From assembly GCA_023101885.1 (NCBI GenBank), contig JALPQD010000006.1:13873585-13937584 (forward strand): a DNA stretch of 64,000 bases, in the 5' to 3' direction. The stretch comes from Typhlomys cinereus (taxonomy: Eukaryota > Chordata > Mammalia > Rodentia > Platacanthomyidae). Position numbers and translations under genes: made by a program. Below the pieces are notes generated by a model. That model searched no databases. It was not told the origin of the DNA and saw nothing but the letters and a program-made list of their open reading frames with translations. Below are positions 1-9,050 of this stretch, one piece after another. Numbering within the stretch: the stretch's first letter is position 1; each line of letters starts with the position of its first letter.

Positions 1-1629
1 TCACCCTTTTTCTGAAAATCAGAGAGTCCTTTGGCTCCATTCCTTTCTTTCTAGGGAAAGAATACTTTTATCAGATAAAAATTCAGAACGTACATGTATT
101 TTAAGTCCCCTGTTTTAATGGTTTGTTTATAGACATCATAACTGCTTATCACTGTCATGCTATTGAGAGCATAGTCTGACACTGTACATGAAGTAGGGCA
201 GTGTACTCAGATTTCCGCTTTGCTGCCTTTGTCCCTTTATTGGGCGTGGCCGGTTTGCTCAGACTCAGATAGCTAAAGGGCGGTGGCTGGAATGAACAAA
301 AGGAATCAGACCACTACTTTTACCAGGAGCAAAGGATAGCCAGGGAAGCATGCAAAAAGAAAGGAATGTTGTGGGTCTCCATTTAGTGATCTAATTAGTT
401 GAGGTGTTCACATTTATTTTTTTCCCTTATGAATGTTTACCCTATATTTACAAAATAAAGATTATACTGAAGGTAAAGAAGTAAGTTGCATATACTGAGG
501 GCATACATGACTGTTCTCTCTTGGGGGCATTCTCTTTATTAACCAAGTAACCTTTTGAGTTTAAGGTTGTACAGTGATTTGCAGTTCTTTTCTTACTGAT
601 GAATTAGCTTAAGGGTGTGGTTGGAACTGAGAAAGGTTTGATGTGGAAGCTGTCAGATTTATCTTTGTGACCTCCTGCTGCCAGACCACCTGACAAGTGA
701 TTCCATCTTTGCTAGTGAAATACTGATTTTAATGACAAACCTATGTCTCCTCCATGTTTTGCTTAACTGACGTTGAGAAAAATCAATGCAGATAGCCAAA
801 ATGCCAAATTAACTATAGCAGATTTCATCATACCTTTTTACACAGGCTTAAATAATCCTTTGAATGACCCTCTCAGTTTTGGTTTTGATTTAAAGAGTAG
901 ACAGTAACTAAATGTCCTTGAATGATAAAAGCCAGTTGGCCCTCCCCATAATTAGCTTTTGTAAATATCAAGTCAAAGGTCAAAATAAAAGTCATCGGAT
1001 TTCTTTCTTTTGTGAGGAAAACAAGGGAATTTAGTCACCGTGACTGATTTCAGAATGGTATCAAAAGGATGAGGTCATTGCTTTCTTTTGAAGCAAAGAC
1101 TACAAAAGAAATGAACTTGGAAGAATCACAGGAACCATTGCATGTACACGAAAATCAAATAATTCCTGGTTATTTGTGCAGCACTTACAAAACCCATGAC
1201 TCTTGGTTAGATCAGATAAAGGACTCTGTCAGGAAAATGACGCTGGGCAAAAAGCTATTAAAAAATTGCTGATGACATCACACAACTGTGCTGTGAGGCC
1301 ACGAAACATTTGCAATGGTACACACACTCAGGGTCAGAATAAGCAGGGGATTACATTCAGATCCCTCACAAAGGGAAGTAAAAGGTCTTCAGCCTGTAGC
1401 TCTTTCAGTATTCGTTTGTCTGATTTAAATATTGAGCAATGTACAAAGTCTAAGTTCTTTTGAGAAATAAGTCAAAAGTATTTCCATTTCTTTGGAGATT
1501 AAGCATCATGATGTGGAAACTATTACCATCAAAGTCAAACAGCAAATTGAAGTCTGTGTATATTAAGAGATGAATTAGCACTTCCAATGACTTGAAGAAA
1601 GTGGGTGATCAATTTTCCTGGGATGCTAC
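1..1629. other. Unassigned AT-rich sequence
   Basis: No exon, RNA gene or recognisable repeat is apparent. Open frames here are short (under 90 codons), overlap each other in different frames and resemble no protein I know. Probably old, decayed intergenic or intronic sequence. Confidence 0.5.
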
Positions 1630-2465
1630 TGTTGTGGGGTTTTATGTCCAGGTTCTTGTGTTTGGGAGTCAAAAATTGAGACCATAACATGTGTAGAGGA
1701 TTAAGACAGTTTATTAGAGGAGAGAAAGAAGGGAACTCGGGGCTGGAGAGGTGGCTCAGGGGTTAAGCCTCTGCCTTGTAGGCAGAAGGTACTGAGTTCT
1801 AATCCTAGACCCCATGTATAGATGCCAGGCAGAAGCGGGGCGGCCTGAGCTTCTGGTCTTGTTAGGGCGGAGCCTGTGAATTCTGGGGCACCGCAAACAA
1901 GGAGGAGGTGGAGGCGTCCATGGTGGTTCCCGAATTCGTCCGTGGTTTTACACACACACACATACATACACACATGCGCACACACACACAATTGAATAAA
2001 TAATAAATAATAAAAAAAAGAAGGGAACTAATGGAGATGAAGTCTGTCAAGGGGCAACAGAGCCCTCTGATGACAGGGAGGGTCAAGGGTGTTTACAGAG
2101 TTAACCAGGTCCCAGGAAAAGTACTTTTTCCGCTATTGATGGGCTTCAGCTTCTGCAAACCAGATTGGGGCTTTTGGTCCCCTATATCTGATTTATGTGG
2201 GGGCTCAGCCCAGTAGATCTTATGACCAACCTCTTGGTACAGCTGTTTCTTTTGAGGATCTTAACTGATCTGCAATGGAGAGCTCATCTCCATGTCCTTT
2301 CATAAACAAGGGGTTAGGGGAAGCTGGGAACTTCATCTCTGTAGAGCATTAGAATCAGTTTCTCCAGAGTGGCAAGGTGTGTTCCTTCAAGGTAATCACA
2401 GCAATGGGATGACCTTCAAAGACCTTCCAAGTCTGGCTACTTTAGTCTAAAATCTACCTAATAGA
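1630..2465 (-). repeat. Retroviral-type LTR, minus strand, split by a SINE
   Basis: The left edge starts TGTTGTGGG, the reverse complement of the ...CCCACAACA end of the LTR at 20545-21122. Both share the U5 region (AATAAA signal, here inverted near 1709-1714) and the segment about short lines of CCTGAAGGAAC and AACTTCCC. No primer-binding site lies outside the U5 edge at 1630, so this looks like a solo LTR. A young SINE (1738-2016) sits inside it. The right edge is approximate. Old endogenous element, with no coding sequence. Confidence 0.65.
1738..2016 (+). mobile_element. B2-like tRNA-derived SINE with (CA)n tail
   Basis: The head GGGGCTGGAGAGGTGGCTCA is a tRNA-like 5' end. It carries a box-A-like segment, and the box B position reads GAGTTCTAATCC. 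A family-specific body follows, then a (CA)n stretch near 1952-1990 and an AATAAATAATAA-type tail. It is bounded by a perfect 13-bp target-site duplication, AAAGAAGGGAACT, at 1725-1737 and 2017-2029. This proves insertion by retrotransposition into the surrounding LTR. Four other copies of the same young family lie in the window. Confidence 0.93.
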
Positions 2466-2859
2466 AGTTATTCTTTCTCATTTAGGGCTGAGATATCCTG
2501 AGATGTGAAGAGCTGAGTTTTAAAATGAGGATTGTATCAAGCAAGCTGGTACTTTTATACTGTCTTCCTACTCTGGCTTCCTTAATCAAATGATGCCATT
2601 AATAGAGTAATGTACTATCTTATCACAATCAATTGTTTCATCTTTTAGTACAAAGATAAACTACACTAATTTGAGTGGATTTCGAATTTTACTCTGGAAA
2701 CTTTTGGAAAGACAACAAATCTCTAATAATTGGAATTAAAAACTATTAGATATTGCTCATGATTTATATGTGAGGAAGTTATAAAATGAAATAATTAGCT
2801 GTTTAAAAATGAATAATGATCTTAAATATACATGTGTCTATAAATAGGACTTCAAGTTA
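2466..2859. other. Unassigned AT-rich sequence
   Basis: No gene or classified repeat seen. It may belong to the decayed ancient L1 that follows. Confidence 0.4.
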
Positions 2860-3270
2860 TAAGAACCAAAAGTTGATAAAGCTGAAAACAAAAATGTATA
2901 AATCCATAATTATACTTGAAGAATTCAATACTTAGTAATTGAGGGGAAAAGAAGGGAAACCAATAGGGATATAGAAAATATGAAAAACATTTATATTCAA
3001 CTTGAACTAAATGACATTTATATAATCTTGTGCCTAAGAACAGAATTTCTTCTATTTTGTTGAATGGGACATTCAACAAGATAGACCTTATTCTGGACTA
3101 TAATAAAAACCAACAGAGATAAGAGAGAATTGAAATCATGTAGAATATCCTCTCTGACCAAAATAGAATTAATTTAGAAATTCACATAACAGGGAGTTAT
3201 TTGGAAAATCCATACATATTATGAAAGATAAACAATACATTTCTAAATAATCCATGAATTACAGAGGTTG
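2860..3270 (+). pseudogene. Ancient L1 ORF2 endonuclease fragment
   Basis: The plus strand follows the 3' part of the mammalian L1 endonuclease domain and the start of the linker. Recognisable segments correspond to the ISKDIE-type stretch, the aspartate-leucine-isoleucine-tyrosine stretch, the KIDHILG region (near 3078-3100) and the SDHNGIKLEI region (near 3150-3185). Many stops and indels break the frame. The divergence suggests a eutherian-age L1M-type copy rather than the young rodent L1 found elsewhere in the window. No target-site duplication found, and the ends are approximate. Confidence 0.65.
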
Positions 3271-3890
3271 ACAGGTATTAGGATATATTTATATCCTATA
3301 GGTATAGGATATAAAAAAATACATCAAAATGTGAGATGAAGCAATAATATATGTACAATTTGTAAATTTTCATATTAGAAAAGAAGTTTGTAGCTGTCTC
3401 CTCTGGGTTGTAATATTCACTCTTAATGGGAAAGAGGGATGATTTATAAATCACATGATTTATAAAACTCATAGGCTGCACAAGGCCTCTCCCTGAGGTT
3501 GCATAAGCAGTAAGCAATTGCTATGGGGAGGGAGAGATATCTTCCTCTTTATAGTTGCCTACAAGTTGCTTGAGGGATTCCAGTGTCAGTTCTTCTGTGA
3601 ATCATAGCAGTGAGTATGGTAGGACATTTTAATGATGCATCTACTACGGGAATTAACTCCTTATCCATGCTCCTGTAAGTAATCATAGTAAATTCATTGG
3701 TTCACTAAGCTGGACTTGGATAGAATTCTTCAGTCTGGTGTCCCATCTGGAATGAATAGACTTTTTTAAAATATCTTTCTAGGAGAAGTGATCTAAACAA
3801 ATTTTAGCTTAAACAAGGACCAACAGAGTCTAAGGATGAGTCTAGGGGAGCAGTTACATGACTCCTGTTATGGGAGGGGAGATGCAACTG
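3271..3890. other. Unassigned sequence left of the full-length L1
   Basis: No gene seen. The AT-rich section may be a continuation of the ancient L1 fragment. Confidence 0.4.
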
Positions 3891-3900
3891 AGGCTAAGCC
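3891..3900. repeat. Target-site duplication of the 3.9-8.7 kb L1 (left copy)
   Basis: AGGCTAAGCC occurs immediately before the poly-T (L1 poly-A on the minus strand) and again at 8660-8669, right after the last base of the L1 promoter unit. The match is 10/10. Confidence 0.85.
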
Positions 3901-3916
3901 TTTTTTTTTTTTTTAA

Positions 3917-4918
3917 GAAAAATTTTTTAAAATTTTTTTTATTTATTTTTTTATTTCAGCTCATACAAACTTATTAGGTACACCAGTTCCCTCCCTCCCT
4001 CCTCCTCCTCCCTTCCCCCCTGCTCCCCCTCCCCAACCCTCTCCCTCCTCATCCCCCAGTGCCTCCCACCCCAATTCCCAGAGAGTCCTTTCTTGTGCAT
4101 GTCTGATTTTCCTCTGGGCCCTCCTCTCCGATGACGTACAAGGACCCAGTGGCCTTTTCCTGAACCCTTTCCCGTGTTCCCCTTATGTATAGAAACACTG
4201 CTGTGGCTGCCAATCCTTTGCCTCCAAGGATCTTAGTGCCTTTAGCAGATGCTAGACTTTGTGAGGTCAACAGTGTGTTGGACAATGTGCAGGGCATGCA
4301 AAGTCCAATTATGATTGCTTCAGCCCTAACTAGTATAGAGTATCTTACATATCATTGCTCCTCCCTTCCTTTTGCTCTTACACTCTTACCGCCCCCTCTT
4401 CCGCAAATTTTCCTGAGCTTCAAGATGGGGAGAGACTAAGCTGGCCTAGTTCTAGGTGGTTGATATAGAGTCTCTGAAGTTCTGGATTGTGGTTTGTTGA
4501 TTTTCTTTTGCAGTTTTGCTGCTCCTGCAATGCCCTTCACTCCATCCTGGTGGGCATTGTATGTTACCCCTGGCCAGAGACAAAAAGCTGTTAGAGTCTT
4601 GTGATAAAAGCACATTCAAAGGTAGATGTAATAAAAGTGGGAAACGACAGTAAGGGAGGGGTCAATCACCCATTTGCAAAATGGTTACTTTTTATCTGCC
4701 AGACTATATGCCCTCCTCTTCTGGTGAGATCACACCCCCTCAGTAGTAAATGATCAGGAACAAAAGTCTGTGAACTTAATCAGATGTCTCATTACTTATT
4801 TGGGTCCTTGGTGGAGGCCTATTTTCCCTGCTGTAACATGGTCCCTTCTCTCCTTGTTTCTGGTGTGGCCCTCCTACCCCATCCCTCCTGTTCATAATCC
4901 TTGGAATTACTGTCTCTA
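3917..4918 (-). other. L1 3' UTR with polypurine tract
   Basis: On the plus strand this reads as a CT-rich tract (about 3990-4075) followed by a roughly 800-bp conserved segment. The same segment recurs at 33708-34211, 34212-35208, 38350-39044, 57975-58763 and, on the plus strand, 61264-61970 and 27537-27811. It lies between the ORF2 end and the poly-A. Both strands contain frames of about 80 codons that stay open in several copies (see findings). Confidence 0.85.
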
Positions 4919-7119
4919 GGTGGGCTGGGTGGGTTTGGTACTAGGAGCCACCTATTAGGGAGTACATACGGCACTTAATTTTCTGGGTCACTTAATATAA
5001 TTGTTTCTAATGACATCCATTTCCGGCAAATTCCAGTAATTCATCATTTTTGATGGCTGAATAGTACTCCATTGTATAGATGTACCACTGTTTCCTTTCA
5101 ACTGTTGGACATTTGGGCTGATTCCATGACTTTGCTATTGTAAACAGTGCTGCTATGAACATGGTCGTGCTTGTGCTATCGAGGTGAACCTCTGCTGTAT
5201 GGGGGGTTATTCCCAAAAGTGGAATAGCAGGGTCATATGGCATTTCAATCTTTAATTTCTTTAAGAATCTTCAGACGGCTCGCCAGAGTGGCTGTATGAG
5301 CCTGCATTCCCACCAGCAATGTAGGAGAGTTCCCCTCTCTCCACATCCTCTCCAGCATTTGTCGTTGTTTGTATTGTGGATTTTTGCCATCCTGACCGGG
5401 CTGAGATGATATCTCAGAGAAGTTTTGATTTGCATTTCCCTGATGGCTAAGGAAGTGGAGCATTTTTTAAGATATTTGTTAGACATTTTAATTTCATCCC
5501 TGGTAAAGTTTCTTTTAAGTTCCAGGGCCCACTTTTTAATTGGGCCATTGGTTTCCTTGGTGTTTAGTTTTCTAAGTTCTTTGTGTACTCTGGACAGCAG
5601 AGTTCTATCAGATGTGTGGTTAGTGAAGATTTTCTCCCATTCTGTGGGTTGCCTTTGAACTCACGTTATAATCTCTTTATCTGAACAGAAGCTCTTTAAT
5701 TTCACAAGATCCCAACTGTTGAGAGTTGGTAGCAGTGACTGTGCCATTGGATGTCTGTTTAGGAACTGTTGGCCTAGCCCAATCAGCTCGAGGGAGTTCC
5801 CTATCCTTTCAACTATGGTTTTTATAGTCTCTGGCCTTATATCAAGGTCCTTGATCCATTTGGAATTAAGTCTTGTAAATGGGGACAAGTATACAGCTTT
5901 TATTATATTGATAAAGGTTCCTTCCATTCCTACTGTCTCTAGTGTTTTGATCATAAAAGGCTGTTGGATCTTGTCAAAAGCTTTTTCTGCATCTATCGAG
6001 AGTATCATGTGGTCTTGGACTTTGGACTGGTTTACATGATGAATTACATTTATTGATTTGCGTATGTTGAACCAATCTTGTGTGCCGGGGATGAAGCCTA
6101 CTTGGTCCCCGTGAATGATCTTTTTGATATGTTTTTTAATCCGATTTGCTAAGACTTTGTTGAGAATCTTTGCGTCTGTGTTCATCAGGGAGATTGGCCT
6201 ATAGTTTCTTTTTTAAGTGAATCTTTATTAGGTTTTGGGATTAAGTTGTTTGGGATTAAGTTTTGGGGTAAGTTGTATTTTCGTTATCGTTCACTTTCAG
6301 GAAATCTTGAATTTCCTTTTTAATCTCTTCCTGGATCCAGTTCTCATTCAGCATCATATTGTTAAGTTTCCAGGAGTTAGTGTATTTTCTCTTGTTTGTT
6401 GTGTTGTGGATGTCCAGCTTTAGGCCGTGGTGGTCTGACAGGGCACAGGTTAGAATTTCAACTTTTTTGTATATGTGTAGATTCATTTTGTGGCCCAATA
6501 TGTGATCTATTTTGGAGAAAGTTCCGTGTGCAGCTGAGAAAAATGTGTATTCTTTTGTGCATGGGTGAAAAGTTCGATAGAGATCTGTAAGGTCCATTTC
6601 TTTCAGAGTTTGATTAAGTTCCAAATTTTCTCTGTTAAGCTTTTGACCTGTTGATCTATCCCATGTTGAGAGGGCGGTGTTGAAGTCCCCAAGAATTATC
6701 GTTTGGGGGTTGATTTCTTGCTTTAGACGCTGTACGGTTTTCTTAATGAATGTGGAGGGGCCCGTATTGGGTGCATGTATGTTCAGTATTGTGACGTCTT
6801 CCTGGTGAATTGTACCTGTGACTAAAATGTAGTATCCATCTGTGTCTCTTATAATTTTCTTTGGTTTGAAGTCCACTTTGTCTGATAGCATAATGGCTAC
6901 CCCTGCCTGTTTTCTGCTTCCATTTGCTTGTAGAATTATTGACCAGCCTTTTAGTTTTAGAGCGTGCCTATCTTTTGTGGTGAGATGGGTTTCCTGCAGG
7001 CAGCAGATTGATGGATTGTGATTTTTAATCCAAGTTTGTAATCTGTGTCTCTTGATCGGTGAATTAATTCCATTAACATTTAGTGTTATAATGGAGAAAC
7101 TATTGTTAATTACAGACAT
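4919..7119 (-). pseudogene. L1 ORF2 (endonuclease / reverse transcriptase), defective
   Basis: ORF2 encodes the enzyme that nicks target DNA and reverse-transcribes L1 RNA. The first 287 codons (7119-6256) are open and give a full apurinic-type endonuclease. N14, E43, D145 (in LGDFN), D205 and H230 (in SDHH), the usual catalytic and metal-binding set, are all present. After codon 287 a short, unclear stretch leads into the start of the reverse-transcriptase domain (6185-5894, containing [10 protein letters not shown]). The sequence then jumps, still in frame, to the C-terminal segment [15 protein letters not shown] (5893-5661). The FADD catalytic motif and roughly 300 surrounding residues are missing. 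The C-terminal zinc-knuckle region (about 5463-5271) and the terminal PYDPAIPLLG...YYSAIKNDE segment (5243-5007) are present but frameshifted. It cannot encode a working polymerase. Confidence 0.9.
6256..7119 (-). CDS. Open L1 endonuclease-domain frame (part of ORF2)
   Basis: This 287-codon frame begins at the ORF2 start, about 50 bp after the ORF1 stop. It contains TLNVNG (N14), CLQETHL (E43), GWS at residues 58-60, LGDFN (D145), KIDHILG (D205) and ALSDHHGLKL (H230). Family knowledge says these residues make an L1 endonuclease active on T-rich/A-rich sites. The frame stops shortly after the domain, in a short linker. It is listed separately because the domain is complete although its parent ORF is broken. 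Expression is not shown. Confidence 0.8.
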   Translation of the reverse strand: MSVINNSFSIITLNVNGINSPIKRHRLQTWIKNHNPSICCLQETHLTTKDRHALKLKGWSIILQANGSRKQAGVAIMLSDKVDFKPKKIIRDTDGYYILVTGTIHQEDVTILNIHAPNTGPSTFIKKTVQRLKQEINPQTIILGDFNTALSTWDRSTGQKLNRENLELNQTLKEMDLTDLYRTFHPCTKEYTFFSAAHGTFSKIDHILGHKMNLHIYKKVEILTCALSDHHGLKLDIHNTTNKRKYTNSWKLNNMMLNENWIQEEIKKEIQDFLKVNDNENTTYPKT

Positions 7120-7169
7120 TTATTATGTTTAGTAGCTTTTATAAGTATATTGCTTCGCTTTTAATGGTG

Positions 7170-8238
7170 TTATATTTGCCTTCTGTTTTCCTGGATATGC
7201 CTGTTTTTTTCTTCACGCTTGGGTATCATTTCTAGCATTTTTTGAAGGCCTGGTTTGGTGGACATGTATCCCTTCAAGTTGTCTTTGTGCTGGAAAATTT
7301 TTCTTTCTCCCTCGATCATGACGGATAGTTTTGCAGGGTAAATCAGCCTGGGTTGACATTTTTGCTCATTCAATACTTGAAGTATGTCTCTCCAAGCTCT
7401 TCTTGCTTTTACTGTTTCGACTGAGAAGTCATTTGTTATTTTAATAGGTTTACCTTTAAAAGTGACTTGTTTTTTCTCCCTCGAAGCTCTCAGCACCAGT
7501 TCTTTATCTTGAATGTGGAGTGTTTTAACTATTATTTGCAGTGGCGTGCTTCTATTTTGGTCGTATCTGTTTGGGGTGCGGAATGCCTCTTGTATATGGA
7601 TGGGCCTCTCTTTTTTTAGATGAGGAAAGTTTTCCTTGATGATCGTTTGAAAAATTTCGTCAGGGGTGGTATTTTGAGATTCTTGCTCTGGTATTCCATG
7701 AATACGCATGTTAGGCTTTTTCAAGGTGTCCCACCCATATCTCTTGGATATTTCTCTCAAGTATCTTTTTGGCTTTAACAACCTCTTCCATTGAGCTGGT
7801 TAGTACTCCCACTTTATCTTCAAGGTCTGAAATTCTGTTTTCTGCTTCCTTAGTTCTGTTGATAAGATTCTCTGTGGCATTCTGGGTTGAAGATAACTTG
7901 TCTTTTAGCTCCCTTTTAAACTCTGCTTGTTTTAACTGCTCTATGCCACTTTTTGTTTCTTGCACTGTTTTTCTCAACTCCTCCAGATGTCTGTTGTGTT
8001 CCTCTTCAAAGTGATTGATTCGATTATGTAATTCCTCCCGGATTTCCTCTTTCACAGTATTGAACATGGTAATGATCATATTTTGAAAGTCTTTATCCTG
8101 GGTGAGGCTTTCTTGGCCTTTTTCCGCGGGTTTGTTCTGGTTGGAGTATAACATTATGGGATTAATTTCTTCAGTGGGAAATTTGTTTACTTGAGTGTTG
8201 CTTCTCATGGATTTGCACTTTGACTTTGGCATTGTCAT
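7170..8238 (-). pseudogene. L1 ORF1 (RNA-binding chaperone), one frameshift
   Basis: ORF1p coats L1 RNA as a trimer. The N-terminal frame (8238-7711) starts MTMPKSK and runs into a long coiled coil (about residues 55-150, heptad-like, ending NRISDLEDKV). The C-terminal frame (7781-7170) starts within the coil-to-RRM junction and carries the RNA-recognition and C-terminal domains (KKPNMRIHGIPE, then the LRASREKKQVTFKGKPIKI region). The frames cross at about 7730-7738. There GATATGGGTGGGACACC looks like a 4-bp TGGG tandem duplication, and removing one unit would reunite the frames. Both halves are otherwise open, so the copy is fairly young. Total length about 356 codons, normal for rodent ORF1. 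Confidence 0.9.
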
Positions 8239-8659
8239 TTTAACTCTTAAGATCTCTCAATTTCACTAAACTGAATTATTTGGCCTGGGGTCCTGGTGGG
8301 CGTGTGCGGGCGGAGACTTACCTAGGGTGTGGGGTGAGGCCCGGCTGGACCGCGCGCGTCCCGTCCTGACCGGCAGAGCGGGGTGGGGTGTAAAGGGAGG
8401 ATGGGGGCGTGGGTTTGGAGCTATTTAACCCGAGGGCAGCTGGGGCGGGCCCGGGCCCAAGGGGAGGTCCTCCTCGTCCCCTCGGCCGGGGCGCGCGCCT
8501 CCGGCTGGATGGTGGGAGTCGGAGCCGGGTCCCTGTGGGCTGACCTGGGGTCCTGGTGGGCTGTGCGCAGGGCGGAGACTTACCTAGGGCGCGGGTTGAG
8601 GCCTGGCTGGACCGAGCGCGTGCGCGTCGGACTGTTGGAGCCGGGTGGGGTGTAAAGGC
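8239..8659 (-). promoter_or_regulatory. L1 5' UTR with tandem promoter units
   Basis: The region is GC- and CpG-rich, unlike everything else in the window. A segment starting CCTGGGGTCCTGGTGGGC occurs at 8284 and again at 8545. Both copies continue through GGCGGAGACTTACCTAGGG to a GGGTGGGGTGTAAAGG end, so the unit repeats with a period of about 261 bp. The outer unit is truncated at the element's 5' end. Tandem 5' units acting as additive promoters are known for rodent L1. Activity here is inferred. Confidence 0.8.
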
Positions 8660-8744
8660 AGGCTAAGCCATTTGAAGATGGAGTGACTGTGGGAGCAATC
8701 TTGATATAGCCATCCTTTCTTCTGTGGTGTGGAGTGACATGCTG

Positions 8745-9050
8745 CCCTGGTTTCTCTCCGAGTTGCTGTAATAAGAATATCCTGACAAAAGTAACTCAAG
8801 AGAAGAAGGGTTTATTCTGCTCAAAGTTCAAGGGAACAGTACATCATGATGGATGAAGCAAGGAGAGATGAATACATGCTGTCCAGTGTCCTCCATTTTA
8901 ATGTCTAGGAACTGGTGCCACCTATAACAGGCATGTCTTTCAAGCTTGATTCATGTAACCAATGTAACTACCTACACACATGTCTAGAAACTAGTCTGCC
9001 AGATAATTTTAGATTCTGTCAGGTTGACAGCACTAACCATTACTTGTGAC
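8745..9050 (-). repeat. Older LTR-like interspersed repeat, minus strand
   Basis: Read on the minus strand it has the same order as the roughly 430-bp family at 37608-38031: GTCAACCTGAC near the start, a middle part, then AATAAACCC and a stretch resembling TTGTCAGGATATT near the end. It is more diverged and about 300 bp long. Similar minus-strand copies lie at 17425-17705 and 32055-32440. Class not certain. Confidence 0.5.

Larger units (their letters stand above)
3901..8659 (-). mobile_element. End-to-end L1 retrotransposon, internally deleted
   Basis: Reading the minus strand 5' to 3': GC-rich promoter units (8659-8239), ORF1 (8238-7170), a roughly 50-bp spacer, ORF2 (7119 to about 4919), a 3' UTR with a polypurine G-rich tract, and a poly-A tail at 3901-3916. 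A 10-bp duplication (3891-3900, 8660-8669) encloses it, so this is one insertion that reached the 5' end. At about 4.76 kb it is clearly shorter than a typical 6-7 kb rodent L1. The shortage is explained by two gaps in ORF2: one between endonuclease and reverse transcriptase, and one removing most of the reverse transcriptase. The element is non-autonomous. Confidence 0.93.
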
